Shown one piece after another: positions 55,902 through 64,000 of a stretch of DNA of 64,000 nt; within the stretch, counting starts at the first letter, position 1; every line of letters starts with the position of its first letter. The notes below the pieces were generated by a model, which was given only the letters and a program-made list of their open reading frames with translations, was not told where the DNA came from and searched no databases. The DNA is from Rhodospirillales bacterium (GTDB taxonomy: Bacteria; Pseudomonadota; Alphaproteobacteria; Rhodospirillales; Shumkoniaceae): the NCBI GenBank assembly GCA_028281785.1, contig JANQJG010000091.1, positions 1 through 64,000 of the forward strand, written 5' to 3'. The translations under genes and the position numbers were made by a program.

Positions 55902-57320
55902 ATGGGCGGACTGTCGGACTATGTCATCGAGGCGCGGAACGGTGACAGTATCCCCATCTCTCCGCTTGCCGCGCCCGAGCTCGAGGCCTGGCTCTCGGAG
56001 CAGCCGCCGGAAGTCACGAATTGGGTCGAGGCAGTTCATTTTCGTGCGGAGCCCGGGGAAGTTTGCCTGCTTCCCGGCGCGGCTGGCCGGCCCAGCCGCG
56101 TGCTCATGGGAGTCGAGCCGGACGAGCCGCTCTGGGACTGGGGCGCCGCGCCGGGGCGGGTTCCTCCCGGCGAGTATCGCCTCGACAGCGATTCGTCCGG
56201 TGGCGAGGACCTGGATGCCGGCGCGCGGGCGGCGCTCGGATGGGCGCTTGGGAGCTATCGGTTTCGGCGGTACAAATCCGAATCACGCGTGGCGGCGGCG
56301 AAACTGGTCTGGCCCACGGGATGCGACCGTGCGCGGGTCCGCCGCGCTGCCGAGGCGACTTTCCTGGTGCGGGATCTCGTGAACATGCCGGCCTTGGATT
56401 TGGGGCCGGAGGAGCTGGCGACCGCCGCGCGCGAAGTGGCCCGGACCCATGAGGCGCGGTGTCGCGTGATCGTCGGCGACGCCCTTCTTAAGGCCAACTA
56501 CCCGGCCGTCTACCTTGTCGGCCGCGGCAGCCCGCGCGCGCCAAGGCTTATCGACATCCGATGGGGCCGCCCGGGCGACCCCCGGGTAACCCTTGTCGGC
56601 AAGGGGGTGTGCTTCGACACCGGCGGCCTGGGACTCAAACCCAGTAACGCCATGCGCGTGATGAAGAAGGACATGGGTGGCGCGGCGCATGTCCTCGGCT
56701 TGGCGGACATGATCATGTCGGCCGGGTTGCCCGTCCGGCTCCGCGTGCTGATCCCGGCCGTGGAGAACAGCGTCTCCGGCGACGCCATGCGTCCGCTCGA
56801 TGTCGTGACCACGCGCAAGGGGCTGACGGTCGAGATCGGACACACCGACGCGGAAGGGCGGGTCATCCTGGCCGACGCGCTGGCCGAGGCCTGCCGGGAA
56901 AAGCCGGCGATGGTCGTCGACCTCGCCACTTTGACCGGCGCGGCCCGGGTCGCCCTGGGCCCCGATCTGCCGGCGATGTTCAGCAATGATGACGACGTCG
57001 CGGAGGACCTGCTGCGGCACGGGATCGCGGAGTCGGACCCGGTGTGGCGGTTGCCCTTGCATGCTCCTTACCGGCGCCTGATCGAGGGTCAAGTCGCCGA
57101 TCTGACCAACTCGGCCAAGGTTCCTCAAGCGGGGGCCATTACGGCGGCGCTATTCCTGCAAAGCTTCGTGGAGCCCGAGATTCCCTGGGTCCACCTCGAT
57201 ATCCTGGCCTGGAACCCTCAGTCCCGGCCGGGGCGGCCGGAAGGAGGGGAGGCGACGGCCATGCGCGCCTTGTTCGCGATGCTCGAGGCACGGTTTGGCG
57301 CCGGCAATCCCTTGTCCTGA
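55902..57320 (+). CDS. Leucyl aminopeptidase (M17 family)
   Basis: 472 aa M17 peptidase. An N-terminal domain of about 150 residues is followed by the catalytic domain: TLVGKGVCFDTGGL, the Lys/Asp metal site MKKDMGG (Lys255-256, Asp257) and the catalytic block HTDAEGR at residues 314-320 with Arg320. The usual motif is NTDAEGR, so the first position is altered. It removes N-terminal residues from peptides in the cytoplasm using two metal ions. No neighbour clearly shares its role. Confidence 0.93.
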   Translation: MGGLSDYVIEARNGDSIPISPLAAPELEAWLSEQPPEVTNWVEAVHFRAEPGEVCLLPGAAGRPSRVLMGVEPDEPLWDWGAAPGRVPPGEYRLDSDSSGGEDLDAGARAALGWALGSYRFRRYKSESRVAAAKLVWPTGCDRARVRRAAEATFLVRDLVNMPALDLGPEELATAAREVARTHEARCRVIVGDALLKANYPAVYLVGRGSPRAPRLIDIRWGRPGDPRVTLVGKGVCFDTGGLGLKPSNAMRVMKKDMGGAAHVLGLADMIMSAGLPVRLRVLIPAVENSVSGDAMRPLDVVTTRKGLTVEIGHTDAEGRVILADALAEACREKPAMVVDLATLTGAARVALGPDLPAMFSNDDDVAEDLLRHGIAESDPVWRLPLHAPYRRLIEGQVADLTNSAKVPQAGAITAALFLQSFVEPEIPWVHLDILAWNPQSRPGRPEGGEATAMRALFAMLEARFGAGNPLS

Positions 57321-57376
57321 TGTACTTCCTGCGGCTAAAGAAAAGATTCGGCCTCGAAACGAATGGACTCTGACTG

Positions 57377-57745
57377 GTGGTCCGACTTACGGAAATGGAG
57401 GCGCTGGATCTTTGGCGCCGTGCCATGCTTGCCGGGGTGCGTGCGAACGCGCCGGATCTGTCGGCGCGCCAGATGACCCTCCTGCTGACGGTCTACCTGA
57501 CCGCTCCACCCCATACGGTGCGGGGGTTGTCGTCTGAACTCAATGTGTCCAAGCCGGCCATCACCCGTGCTCTCGACCGGCTCAGCGAGCTGGGGTTGAT
57601 TCGGCGCAAGATCGATGACGCCGACCGGCGCAGCGTCCTCGTGCAGCGGACGGTTCGCGGTTCGGTCTATCTGAGGGATTGGGGCGAAATGATCGCTGCG
57701 GCCGGAGCCGAGCTCCCTGGCGGCAAGACCGGTCCAAGATCGTGA
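57377..57745 (+). CDS. Short MarR-family transcriptional regulator
   Basis: 122 aa from GTG 57377; ATG 57395 is possible. The winged helix-turn-helix is complete: TVRGLSSELNVSKPAITRAL, then LSELGLIRRKIDDADRRSVLV. The C-terminal dimerisation helix is much shorter than in typical MarR proteins of 140-150 aa. It may still dimerise through its N-terminal helices or be a trimmed gene. The target is unknown; it lies 56 bases after the aminopeptidase. Confidence 0.82.
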   Translation: MVRLTEMEALDLWRRAMLAGVRANAPDLSARQMTLLLTVYLTAPPHTVRGLSSELNVSKPAITRALDRLSELGLIRRKIDDADRRSVLVQRTVRGSVYLRDWGEMIAAAGAELPGGKTGPRS

Positions 57746-57770
57746 TGGAGCGGCTCGAGCGGGAAGCGTC

Positions 57771-58154
57771 TCAGTGCCGAGTCGTGATCGCGGTGATCGC
57801 CTTTTGGACGAGTTCGAGCAGCAGGCGGTCGTCCAGCGGCTTCTCCAGGAAGTCCATGGCTCCCGCATCCAGCGCGCGCGTGGCCATCTTCACGTCGCTA
57901 TGCCCGGTGATCAGGATCAAGGGGATGTCGATGGACCGGTCGGCCAGCTCCTTCTGAAGTTCCAGGCCGGTCATTCCCGGCATGCGCACATCGGCCACCA
58001 CGCAGCCGGGCTGGCCGGGCGCATAGAAGTCCAGAAACTCGGCCGCGGAGGCAAATGTGCGGACCTGGTAACTGCCGATCTGAAGCAGCCATGCGAGCGA
58101 GTCACGGACGGCGTCGTCGTCGTCCACCACGAAAACCACGGGCTCGCGAGTCAT
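57771..58154 (-). CDS. Single-domain response regulator, FixJ-receiver type
   Basis: 127 aa from ATG 58154. It consists of one receiver domain: acidic pocket at residues 11-14, phospho-acceptor Asp55 in VADVRMPGMTGLELQ, Thr in LITGHSDV and Lys in FLEKPLDD. No output domain follows; the frame ends naturally. It is very similar to the receiver of the FixJ-like protein at 58297 and probably arose by duplication. It may act as a phosphate sink or an inhibitor for the same kinase (inference). Confidence 0.88.
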   Translation of the reverse strand: MTREPVVFVVDDDDAVRDSLAWLLQIGSYQVRTFASAAEFLDFYAPGQPGCVVADVRMPGMTGLELQKELADRSIDIPLILITGHSDVKMATRALDAGAMDFLEKPLDDRLLLELVQKAITAITTRH

Positions 58155-58296
58155 CACATCGACGGAACCGGGCAATGGACGTCACTCCCCATTCAGCTTT
58201 GGATTGGTTCGTGTGAGGGGTCATCCTCACGGCCAATGGTAGGGTCGGCCGGGGAAATGAGAAATAGGGGGAAACCCCCAAAAAGCTAGGGGAAAT

Positions 58297-58917
58297 TCAC
58301 GAGGAGTGCTGTTGTAGGAGCGTCACCATCTTGACAAGATCAGCGAGGGAGCCGGCCTCTGTCTTCTCCATGACCCGAGCGCGATGGGCCTCCACCGTTT
58401 TCTCGCTGAGCCCGAGGTTGAACGCGATCCGCTTGTTCGGCTCGCCGGACACGATCAGGTCAAGGACTTGTCGTTCCCGCGGCGAAAGAAGGTCGAATCG
58501 TCGTTGGATATGCTCGTGTTCGACCTGCGCCTCGATCGTCTCCCGGTTTCTTTCCAGCGCCTTCTGAACCAGGTCCAGAAGGGCCTGGTCGTTGAACGGC
58601 TTCTCGATGAAGTCGAACGCGCCGCCCTTCATCGCGCGCACGGCCATCTGGACGTCGCTATGTCCGGTGATGATGATGACGGGAAGCTTCGTGGAGCGCG
58701 ACGCAAGTTCTTCCTGGAGTTCCAGACCGCTCATCCCCGGCATGCGAACGTCGACCAGGACGCATCCGGGCTTGTCCGGATCGTAGGCGTCCAGGAACTC
58801 CGGCGCCGACGCGTAGGTCTCGACGTCCAGATCGACCGACGCCAGAAGCCATCGTAGTGAATCCCGAACCGCGGGGTCGTCGTCCACCACGAAGACCGTC
58901 GGCTTGTGCTCCTCCAT
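58297..58917 (-). CDS. FixJ-family two-component response regulator
   Basis: 206 aa from ATG 58917, with AGGGGA upstream; the long open frame further upstream is ignored. The receiver has Asp56 in LVDVRMPGMSGLELQ and Lys in FIEKPFND. After a linker the LuxR-type helix-turn-helix reads LSPRERQVLDLIVSGEPNKR and LGLSEKTVEAHRARVMEKT. FixJ/TtrR-like regulators respond to redox or oxygen signals through a partner kinase, which is not in this window. Confidence 0.93.
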   Translation of the reverse strand: MEEHKPTVFVVDDDPAVRDSLRWLLASVDLDVETYASAPEFLDAYDPDKPGCVLVDVRMPGMSGLELQEELASRSTKLPVIIITGHSDVQMAVRAMKGGAFDFIEKPFNDQALLDLVQKALERNRETIEAQVEHEHIQRRFDLLSPRERQVLDLIVSGEPNKRIAFNLGLSEKTVEAHRARVMEKTEAGSLADLVKMVTLLQQHSS

Positions 58918-59407
58918 TTTTTTCCCCTTTGAGCCCCGTTTTTCCCGGTGGAGGAACGGGGTCAGCGATTCGGTGATCGCGACAGACGACCACGCCGCTT
59001 CCCGCGGGCAACGCCGAATACGAAAAATTGGCGAGCGCCGGGCGCGACTCGGATTCTCCGGAGCCCCTTGCGAAATCGAGCGTCCTGTTGCGCGCATGTT
59101 ACAGGAAAGTAAAGGGCGACGGCAAATGCTGCCTGTGGCATGCCCGGTTTTTTTGGCGGTGGCGAGGGTGTGGCATCCAGGCATCTCCGGGGTGTCAGGC
59201 TGGCCGTCGCCTGCCTGCCGTCCAGGCCCGAATCGGCGGGCCCGGTGTTGACAGCATAGGTACAGATCATACAAGTTGACGACTAGCCTGCTCTGTCGGC
59301 GGCCGCCGCTCGTCCGACCCGGCCACAGATGCTTTTTCATGCCGGCATCTCGACGGCCGCGGAAGGCCGCCCTCCCTGACGCGAAGCGATCAACGGGGAA
59401 ACCGTCG
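58918..59407. other. Divergent intergenic region with a candidate promoter
   Basis: The 490 bases between fixJ-like and sulfatase genes hold no recognised gene. TTGACA at 59248-59253 followed after 16 bases by TACAAG is a possible sigma-70 promoter for the sulfatase. The open frames here on both strands are not protein-like. Confidence 0.4.
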
Positions 59408-60847
59408 ATGTCCAGACCGAATATTCTTCTCATTGTGACCGACCAGCAACGGCGGGACACCGTCGGGGCCTTTGGCAGCCCGATCTGCCGAACCCCCGCG
59501 ATGGACGCGCTCGCCGCCCAGGGAATGTGTTTCGACCGTGCCTACACGCCGGTCGGCCTATGTTCTCCGGTCCGCGGCTCGCTGTTTACCGGCACCTATC
59601 CCCATGAGCACGGGGTGCTGAACAACGTCTCCCTGCATCCGATCCGCGTCAGCCTGCCGGCGGTCGCCGATCGCCTGACTCCGGCGCTTCGGGAGGCGGG
59701 CTACCGGCGCGGCTATGTCGGCAAGTGGCATGTCAGCGAGCGGGACACTCCGCTCGATTTCGGCTTCGAGGACTACTACTCCCTGGGCGACTACGTGGCT
59801 TGGCGCCGGGAAAAAAACCTCCCCCTGCCCGAAACCTTCTGGAACTATGTTACCCAGGCCGCCGAGGTCGATCCCGCGGGGGTCGAGAACTCCCGCCCGG
59901 CCTGGCTCAGCGATCGCGCCATCGAGTTGATCGACAAGTACAGCGCCGGTGGCGACGCGCCCTTCTTCCTTCGCCTCGATTTCCATGGGCCGCATTTCCC
60001 GAATGTCGTGCCGGAGCCCTACATGTCCATGTATCCGCCGGCGGAGATCCCGCCCTGGCCCAATTTCGACGATCCGCTCACGGACAAACCGGCCGTGCAG
60101 CGGATCAAGCTCAGGCATTGGGACACGGCGACCCGCCCCTGGTCGGAATGGGCGCCCCTCGTCGCCGCCTATTTCGGCGAGATTTCGCTGATCGATTCAC
60201 AGGTCGGACGGGTGCTCGGGCATCTCGACGAGAAAGGGCTGACCGACGACACCCTGGTCATCTGGACGACCGATCACGGCGATACCTGCGGGTCCCATCG
60301 GATCTGCAACAAGGACTACACGATGTACCAGGAGATCTACCGGGTGCCGATGATCATGCGGTGGCCCGGCGTGATCGCGCCTGCCACGCGGACCAGTCGC
60401 TACAGCCATCATTTCCTCGACCTCTTCGCGACGTTTCGCGACGTCGTCGGGGCGGGGCTGCCCGAGGGTTGCCACGGCCGCAGCCTGCTGCCCATCCTGC
60501 GCGGCGAGCCGGTGGCCGACTGGTCGGAGGAGGCGTTCTGCCAGTTTCACGGCTGTCATATGGGCCTCTACACCATGCGCATGCTGTGCAATGATCGCTT
60601 CAGCTACATCTATCACGCCAACGATATCGACGAGTTCTACGACCTCGAGGCGGATCCTCACGAGCTCAGGAACCTCGCCGAGAACCCAGGCGCCCTGGCG
60701 CCCGCGCTGGTGGGGATGAAAGATCGCATGGTCGACTGGATGGAGGCGACCGCCGACCATCTGCACAACGAATGGACGGTCATGTGGCTGACCGATGATC
60801 CGGCGCGCGCCCAGCGGGCGCCCGGGCGTCGTCGTACCGCCTGGTAG
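59408..60847 (+). CDS. Type I sulfatase family hydrolase
   Basis: 479 aa from ATG 59408, GGGGA eight bases upstream. The metal site opens ILLIVTDQQRRDT. The formylglycine motif is Cys52-Ser-Pro-Val-Arg (LCSPVRGSLFTG), so a formylglycine-generating enzyme is required. Further active-site blocks are YVGKWHVSE, FLRLDFHGPHFPN and WTTDHGDTCGSHRICNKD. It has no signal peptide, so it is cytoplasmic and likely acts on choline-sulfate-like or sugar sulfates or phosphonate monoesters. The substrate is unknown. Confidence 0.92.
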   Translation: MSRPNILLIVTDQQRRDTVGAFGSPICRTPAMDALAAQGMCFDRAYTPVGLCSPVRGSLFTGTYPHEHGVLNNVSLHPIRVSLPAVADRLTPALREAGYRRGYVGKWHVSERDTPLDFGFEDYYSLGDYVAWRREKNLPLPETFWNYVTQAAEVDPAGVENSRPAWLSDRAIELIDKYSAGGDAPFFLRLDFHGPHFPNVVPEPYMSMYPPAEIPPWPNFDDPLTDKPAVQRIKLRHWDTATRPWSEWAPLVAAYFGEISLIDSQVGRVLGHLDEKGLTDDTLVIWTTDHGDTCGSHRICNKDYTMYQEIYRVPMIMRWPGVIAPATRTSRYSHHFLDLFATFRDVVGAGLPEGCHGRSLLPILRGEPVADWSEEAFCQFHGCHMGLYTMRMLCNDRFSYIYHANDIDEFYDLEADPHELRNLAENPGALAPALVGMKDRMVDWMEATADHLHNEWTVMWLTDDPARAQRAPGRRRTAW

Positions 60848-61352
60848 CCGTCCCACGGTCCCTCGACGGCATTGAGGTCGGTCCAAAGGCCCGAGAGCGA
60901 CCATGTCCCCGTGCAAAAAAGAGAGGGAGCTTGAAATCCTTCGATCGACACGGCGATGACCTCGGCTCCGCCCGCCCGTGGGCTCCTTCGCCGACCTCCT
61001 CCTTGCTGCTTCTCAAAGCTCTGAACACCGGTTTGCGCAGGCTCGTACAGGCCTCTGGAAAGAGGTAGAAATTCCCCTTTTGGATACAAATGAAATACTG
61101 AAAGCGAACCCTTCCTGGCCTCGCGGGGAGCATTCGAGGAGTCCCGCGCAACCCTTTCGGATAGTCATTAACCCATTGGATTAAAAGCAAAATTCGGCGT
61201 AAAGGATTGCTTACAAGGGGCCCCGTTTCTGGTATTGATATCCGCTATAAACGGATAAGCGATTCTTTCACCGAAGCTTGATGCGACTATAACTTGGGGG
61301 TTGCGGGGTTTGTCGCTAACCTCCCGCCGTGGGCAAGCACAGGAGGGACATT
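60848..61352. other. Intergenic region without a recognised gene
   Basis: This 505-base gap has no credible ORF on either strand. Its last 160 bases are AT-rich and probably carry the promoter of the gene at 61353. A TATCCG-N7-CGGATA inverted repeat lies just upstream in that part (about 61240-61258). Confidence 0.45.
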
Positions 61353-61862
61353 ATGACGACATCTGAGATCAACGACCCCGTGGCCGTTTATGGGCGTGAG
61401 CTGTCCGAGGTCGTTTCTCTCATGCGTCGGAGGGACGACAACGGCGACACTTTTGGAGCAGACGTCGCCAAACTTCGCCTTGAGGGTCTGGAAAGCGTCA
61501 TCATGACGACCGATGCGCGGAGTCTGGAAGGCGCGGCCTACCAGGTTATGCTGGCTCTCAGCGAATTCGAGCAGGTCAAGGAAGGTACCGCCGAAAACGG
61601 GGCTGACGCCGCCGCGATCAAGATCCGGGCGGCTTGTGCCTCGGCGGTCAGGGTTTTGATGCGCGAGGCGGGAATCGACCCCGAAAACGAGGCCTTCGAT
61701 TATCATATGGGCAGCGTCCTCAACGGCGGCGAGCGGCCGGCGGATGACTCCGAATCCGAGGCCGACTCGGAACCGAAATCGGCGCCGGCGCCGCAGGCGA
61801 TCTCTCCGACATTCGGGGAGAACATCGCGCCGTCGGCCGAGGGCTCGTCGGACTGGATGTAG
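61353..61862 (+). CDS. Conserved-looking hypothetical protein
   Basis: 169 aa from ATG 61353, supported by AGGAGGG close upstream; the in-frame ATG 61329 lies before that site. Residues 1-115 are predicted helical and soluble (VAVYGRELSEVVSLMRRRDD, GAAYQVMLALSEFEQVKEG). The last 50 residues are acidic, Pro- and Ser-rich and likely disordered. There is no signal peptide or membrane segment. No family is recognised. It converges with zur, with a shared hairpin between them. Confidence 0.75.
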   Translation: MTTSEINDPVAVYGRELSEVVSLMRRRDDNGDTFGADVAKLRLEGLESVIMTTDARSLEGAAYQVMLALSEFEQVKEGTAENGADAAAIKIRAACASAVRVLMREAGIDPENEAFDYHMGSVLNGGERPADDSESEADSEPKSAPAPQAISPTFGENIAPSAEGSSDWM

Positions 61863-61881
61863 GGGCGAGAGCTTGGCGGGC

Positions 61882-61909
61882 TGAAACCTCGCCTTCGGGC
61901 GGGGTTTCA
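61882..61909. terminator. Bidirectional UUCG hairpin between hypothetical gene and zur
   Basis: TGAAACCTCGCC (61882-61893) pairs with 61898-61909 (one G-T wobble) around TTCG, giving the very stable C(UUCG)G tetraloop on the plus strand. It sits between two convergent stops and includes the zur stop codon. There is no T-run, but it probably serves both transcripts. Confidence 0.6.
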
Positions 61910-62347
61910 CTTGTGCCCGGCGTGCTGGATCGGCGGTGAACCCGCCGCGCAGGCTTCGCAGAGGCCGCGAATTTCGATCGTGGTCTTCTTGATTCCAAAA
62001 CCTTCCCCTTCGGCCCAATCGGTCAGCCGATGGGTCAGCTTGGGATCACTGAATTCGATAACCCTTTCGCATATCTCGCAGATCGCGAAACCGATCACGC
62101 TCTGGCGCGTATGGTCGTGATGCGTGCAGGCAACGAAGGCGTTAATGCTTTCCAGCCGGTGGATCAGGCCACGTTCGAGAAGCTTGTCCAGCGCGCGATA
62201 GACCTGCTGCGGCGCGCGAAGCCCGTTCTTGCGCAGCAAGTCGAGAATCGAATACGCGCTGAGCGGCCCGTCCGCATTGTAAAGCGCGCTGTAAACGAGA
62301 GACTGATTTTTCGTCAGGTCTCGAGTCGCGTGCAGGCTAGTCGTCAT
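61907..62347 (-). CDS. zur: Zinc uptake regulator Zur (Fur family)
   Basis: 146 aa from ATG 62347, which lies 8 bases inside the znuB 3' region, so the two genes overlap by 11 bases. The winged helix (AYSILDLLRKNGLRAPQQVYRAL) is followed by the metal-binding half with HHDH, the CEIC and CEAC cysteine pairs for structural zinc and His in the C-terminal tail. With zinc bound it represses zinc uptake genes. It ends the znuC-znuB-zur operon. Confidence 0.92.
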   Translation of the reverse strand: MTTSLHATRDLTKNQSLVYSALYNADGPLSAYSILDLLRKNGLRAPQQVYRALDKLLERGLIHRLESINAFVACTHHDHTRQSVIGFAICEICERVIEFSDPKLTHRLTDWAEGEGFGIKKTTIEIRGLCEACAAGSPPIQHAGHK

Positions 62348-63170
62348 GACTGGCGCTCCTCGTGAGAGAATTCCAAATGCCGAGCAGCCGGTGCAAGGGC
62401 AGCAGGCTGGCGACGAACAGGGCAAAAGCCGTCACCACGATCGATGGGCCGGACGGCGTGTCCCATTCGAGGGAGCCGAACAGCCCGCCGACGACGGCCG
62501 CGACGCCCGCCAACGCGGCGAGAACGGCCATCTGTTCTGGCCCCTGAGCGAAGCGGCGCGCGGTCGCCGCCGGGATGATCAGCAGCGCCGTGATCAGAAG
62601 CACGCCGACGAGCTTGAGCGCGATCGCGATGACCATCGCCATCAACAGCATGAAAAGGAACTCCATCCTGCCCGGGGCCAAACCTTCGGCCTGCGCAAGC
62701 TCGCGGCTAACGGTCGCGGCGAAAAGCCGGCGCCAGACCCAGGCGAGAACACCGAGAACAGCGGCACCTCCGGCGTAGATCACCGCGATCTCGGCAACCG
62801 AAACGGCCAGGATGTCACCGAAAAGGAATCCCATCAGGTCGACGCGCACCCAGGTCATGAACGCCAGGCAGACAAGGCCGATCGCCAGGGTTGAGTGGGA
62901 CAGCAGCCCCAGAATGGCGTCGGAGGACAGGCCGCCCCGCCTTTGCAACACCAGCAGCGCCAGCGAAACAATCGTGGCGACCGCAAACACGCCAAGCGTC
63001 GTATGAACTTCGAACAACAGCGCCAAGGCCACGCCAAGCAGCGCCGAATGCGACAGCGTGTCGCCGAAATAGGCGAGCCGTCGCCAGACGATGAAACAGC
63101 CGAGCGGCCCCGCGACCAGGGCGACTCCGATCCCGGCGGCCAGCGCGCGGATGAAGAAATCGTCAAGCAT
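62337..63170 (-). CDS. znuB: Zinc ABC transporter permease ZnuB
   Basis: 277 aa from ATG 63170, which overlaps the znuC end by eight bases; a longer frame to 63317 is a shadow. It is an ABC-3 family permease with about eight helices: PLGCFIVWRRLAYFGDTLSH, the EAA-like loop around EGLAPGRMEFLFMLLMA and KLVGVLLITALLIIPAATAR. It carries zinc received from ZnuA across the inner membrane. ZnuA is not in the window. Confidence 0.94.
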   Translation of the reverse strand: MLDDFFIRALAAGIGVALVAGPLGCFIVWRRLAYFGDTLSHSALLGVALALLFEVHTTLGVFAVATIVSLALLVLQRRGGLSSDAILGLLSHSTLAIGLVCLAFMTWVRVDLMGFLFGDILAVSVAEIAVIYAGGAAVLGVLAWVWRRLFAATVSRELAQAEGLAPGRMEFLFMLLMAMVIAIALKLVGVLLITALLIIPAATARRFAQGPEQMAVLAALAGVAAVVGGLFGSLEWDTPSGPSIVVTAFALFVASLLPLHRLLGIWNSLTRSASHDD

Positions 63171-64000
63171 GGCGGCCTTTCGAAATCGGTGGGACGACCT
63201 CATCCTCGCTGGGGCCGAGCCCCGTCGCGTCGCCTGATATGGCGGCGTGATGCCCGTCTCCCGGATGGCAGTGATCGGTGATCGAGCCGTCCGCGTGGCG
63301 CACCCGGCCATCGGCAAGATGCCTGTGGTCGTGATGGTGCTCGTAGACCGCGAGCGCGGCGGCGGCGTGGTCGCCGAACAGAAGCCGGTATTCCGGGCTG
63401 TCCGCCACCGCCTTGGGTGTGCCCTGGCAGCAGATATGGCCGTTTAGGCAAATCACCTTGTCCGTTGCGGCCATCACCACATGCAGATCGTGGGAGATGA
63501 GAAGAACGCCGCAGCCAAGGCGATCCCGAATCCCGGCGATCAGGTTGTAGAGCGCAATCTCGCCGTTGAAGTCGACCCCCTGGACCGGCTCGTCAAGAAC
63601 CAGCAGATCCGGCCTCCGGGCGATGGCGCGGGCGAGCAAGGCCCTTTGGAACTCGCCGCCCGACAGGGTCTGCACCTGCGAACCCGCCAGATGGGCGATC
63701 CCGACCCCGTCCAGGGCGTCCTCGATTTCGCGTTTGGACAGCCTGGATGTCAGCCGCATCAGCCGTTCGACGGTAATCGGTACGGTCCAATCGATATGCA
63801 GCCTTTGCGGCACGTATCCGACCCGGACACCCGGCGAGATCGTGGCATGCCCCTCGTCCGGGGCCAGGATACCGAGCGCCATCTTGGCCGTCGTCGACTT
63901 GCCGGATCCGTTCGGCCCGATCAGGGTCACGATCTCGCCCCAGTTGACAACGAGATCGACATTGCGCACCAGCCAGTGCCCGGCACGATGAATGCCGGTG
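63163..64000 (-). CDS. znuC: Zinc ABC transporter ATP-binding protein ZnuC (5' end beyond window)
   Basis: At least 279 codons; the frame is open to the window end, and the residues before the internal GTG at 63969 (GIHRAGHWLVRNVDL) still look family-like, so the true start lies outside. Walker A is GPNGSGKSTT, signature LSGGEFQRALLARAI, Walker B LLVLDEPVQGVD and H-loop LLISHDLHVV. The C-terminus is rich in His and Asp (YEHHHDHRH, HCHPGDGHH), which may bind zinc. It energises ZnuB. Confidence 0.93.
   Translation of the reverse strand, partial: TGIHRAGHWLVRNVDLVVNWGEIVTLIGPNGSGKSTTAKMALGILAPDEGHATISPGVRVGYVPQRLHIDWTVPITVERLMRLTSRLSKREIEDALDGVGIAHLAGSQVQTLSGGEFQRALLARAIARRPDLLVLDEPVQGVDFNGEIALYNLIAGIRDRLGCGVLLISHDLHVVMAATDKVICLNGHICCQGTPKAVADSPEYRLLFGDHAAAALAVYEHHHDHRHLADGRVRHADGSITDHCHPGDGHHAAISGDATGLGPSEDEVVPPISKGRHA

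Overview
The window is GC-rich chromosomal DNA, densely coding, and reads like an alphaproteobacterium, probably of the Rhodospirillales or a related order. This rests on a DUF1476 protein (the ATP-synthase inhibitor zeta family, confined to Alphaproteobacteria as far as is known), FixJ-type regulators, HpnI/HpnK hopanoid-glycolipid genes, TRAP transporters and a Zur/Znu operon. I saw no rRNA, tRNA, CRISPR array, phage module or intact insertion sequence. Only remnants of mobile elements are visible.

Layout. 1-5.6 kb: FCD-type GntR regulator, TRAP transporter and a galactonate-dehydratase-type enolase, a sugar-acid catabolic unit; a 175-bp MITE-like element lies between dctP and dctQ. 5.7-8.9 kb: divergent katG/oxyR pair with a candidate OxyR operator. 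8.9-12.8 kb: second TRAP operon with its own FCD regulator. 13-21.2 kb: Rieske oxygenase, TenA-like protein, EamA exporter and a five-subunit peptide-type ABC importer. 21.3-25.1 kb: a decayed zone (frameshifted MAPEG gene, htrA broken by a 29-bp tandem duplication and two in-frame stops) plus an SDR and a flavin amine oxidase. 25.4-29.4 kb: tightly overlapping hpnI-hpnK-YkoP-like-glycosyltransferase operon. 29.7-33.3 kb: opgG-opgH for periplasmic glucans. 33.4-37.1 kb: coiled-coil protein, small membrane ORF, DUF427, Tat-exported superoxide dismutase and an OxyR paralogue without redox cysteines. 37.8-46.8 kb: zeta-like protein, FtsH, complete Mrp Na+/H+ antiporter (mrpA-G) and tandem UspA. 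47-52.1 kb: TRAP remnant, membrane adenylate cyclase, ArfB, copper chaperone, sugar epimerase-like protein, GST. 52.3-55.5 kb: heme import (hmuTUV) with an IsdG-like monooxygenase. 55.7-61.9 kb: peroxiredoxin remnant, leucyl aminopeptidase, short MarR protein, two orphan FixJ-like regulators, sulfatase and a hypothetical protein. 61.9-64 kb: znuC-znuB-zur, with znuC running off the window end.

Themes. Oxidative and ion stress recur: katG/oxyR, exported SOD, Cys-less OxyR paralogue, FtsH, Mrp, UspA, metal and heme handling. Palindromes of the form ATAG-N7-CTAT, the published OxyR half-operator spacing, occur at katG/oxyR (degenerate), at 34.28 kb and at 37.07 kb, and may tie these loci together. 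The best candidate for an undescribed unit is zeta-like/FtsH/Mrp/UspA, which would link an ATP-synthase-inhibitor paralogue, membrane proteolysis and proton-driven Na+ export. In all three solute-binding-protein transport operons a strong stem-loop sits directly after the binding-protein gene.
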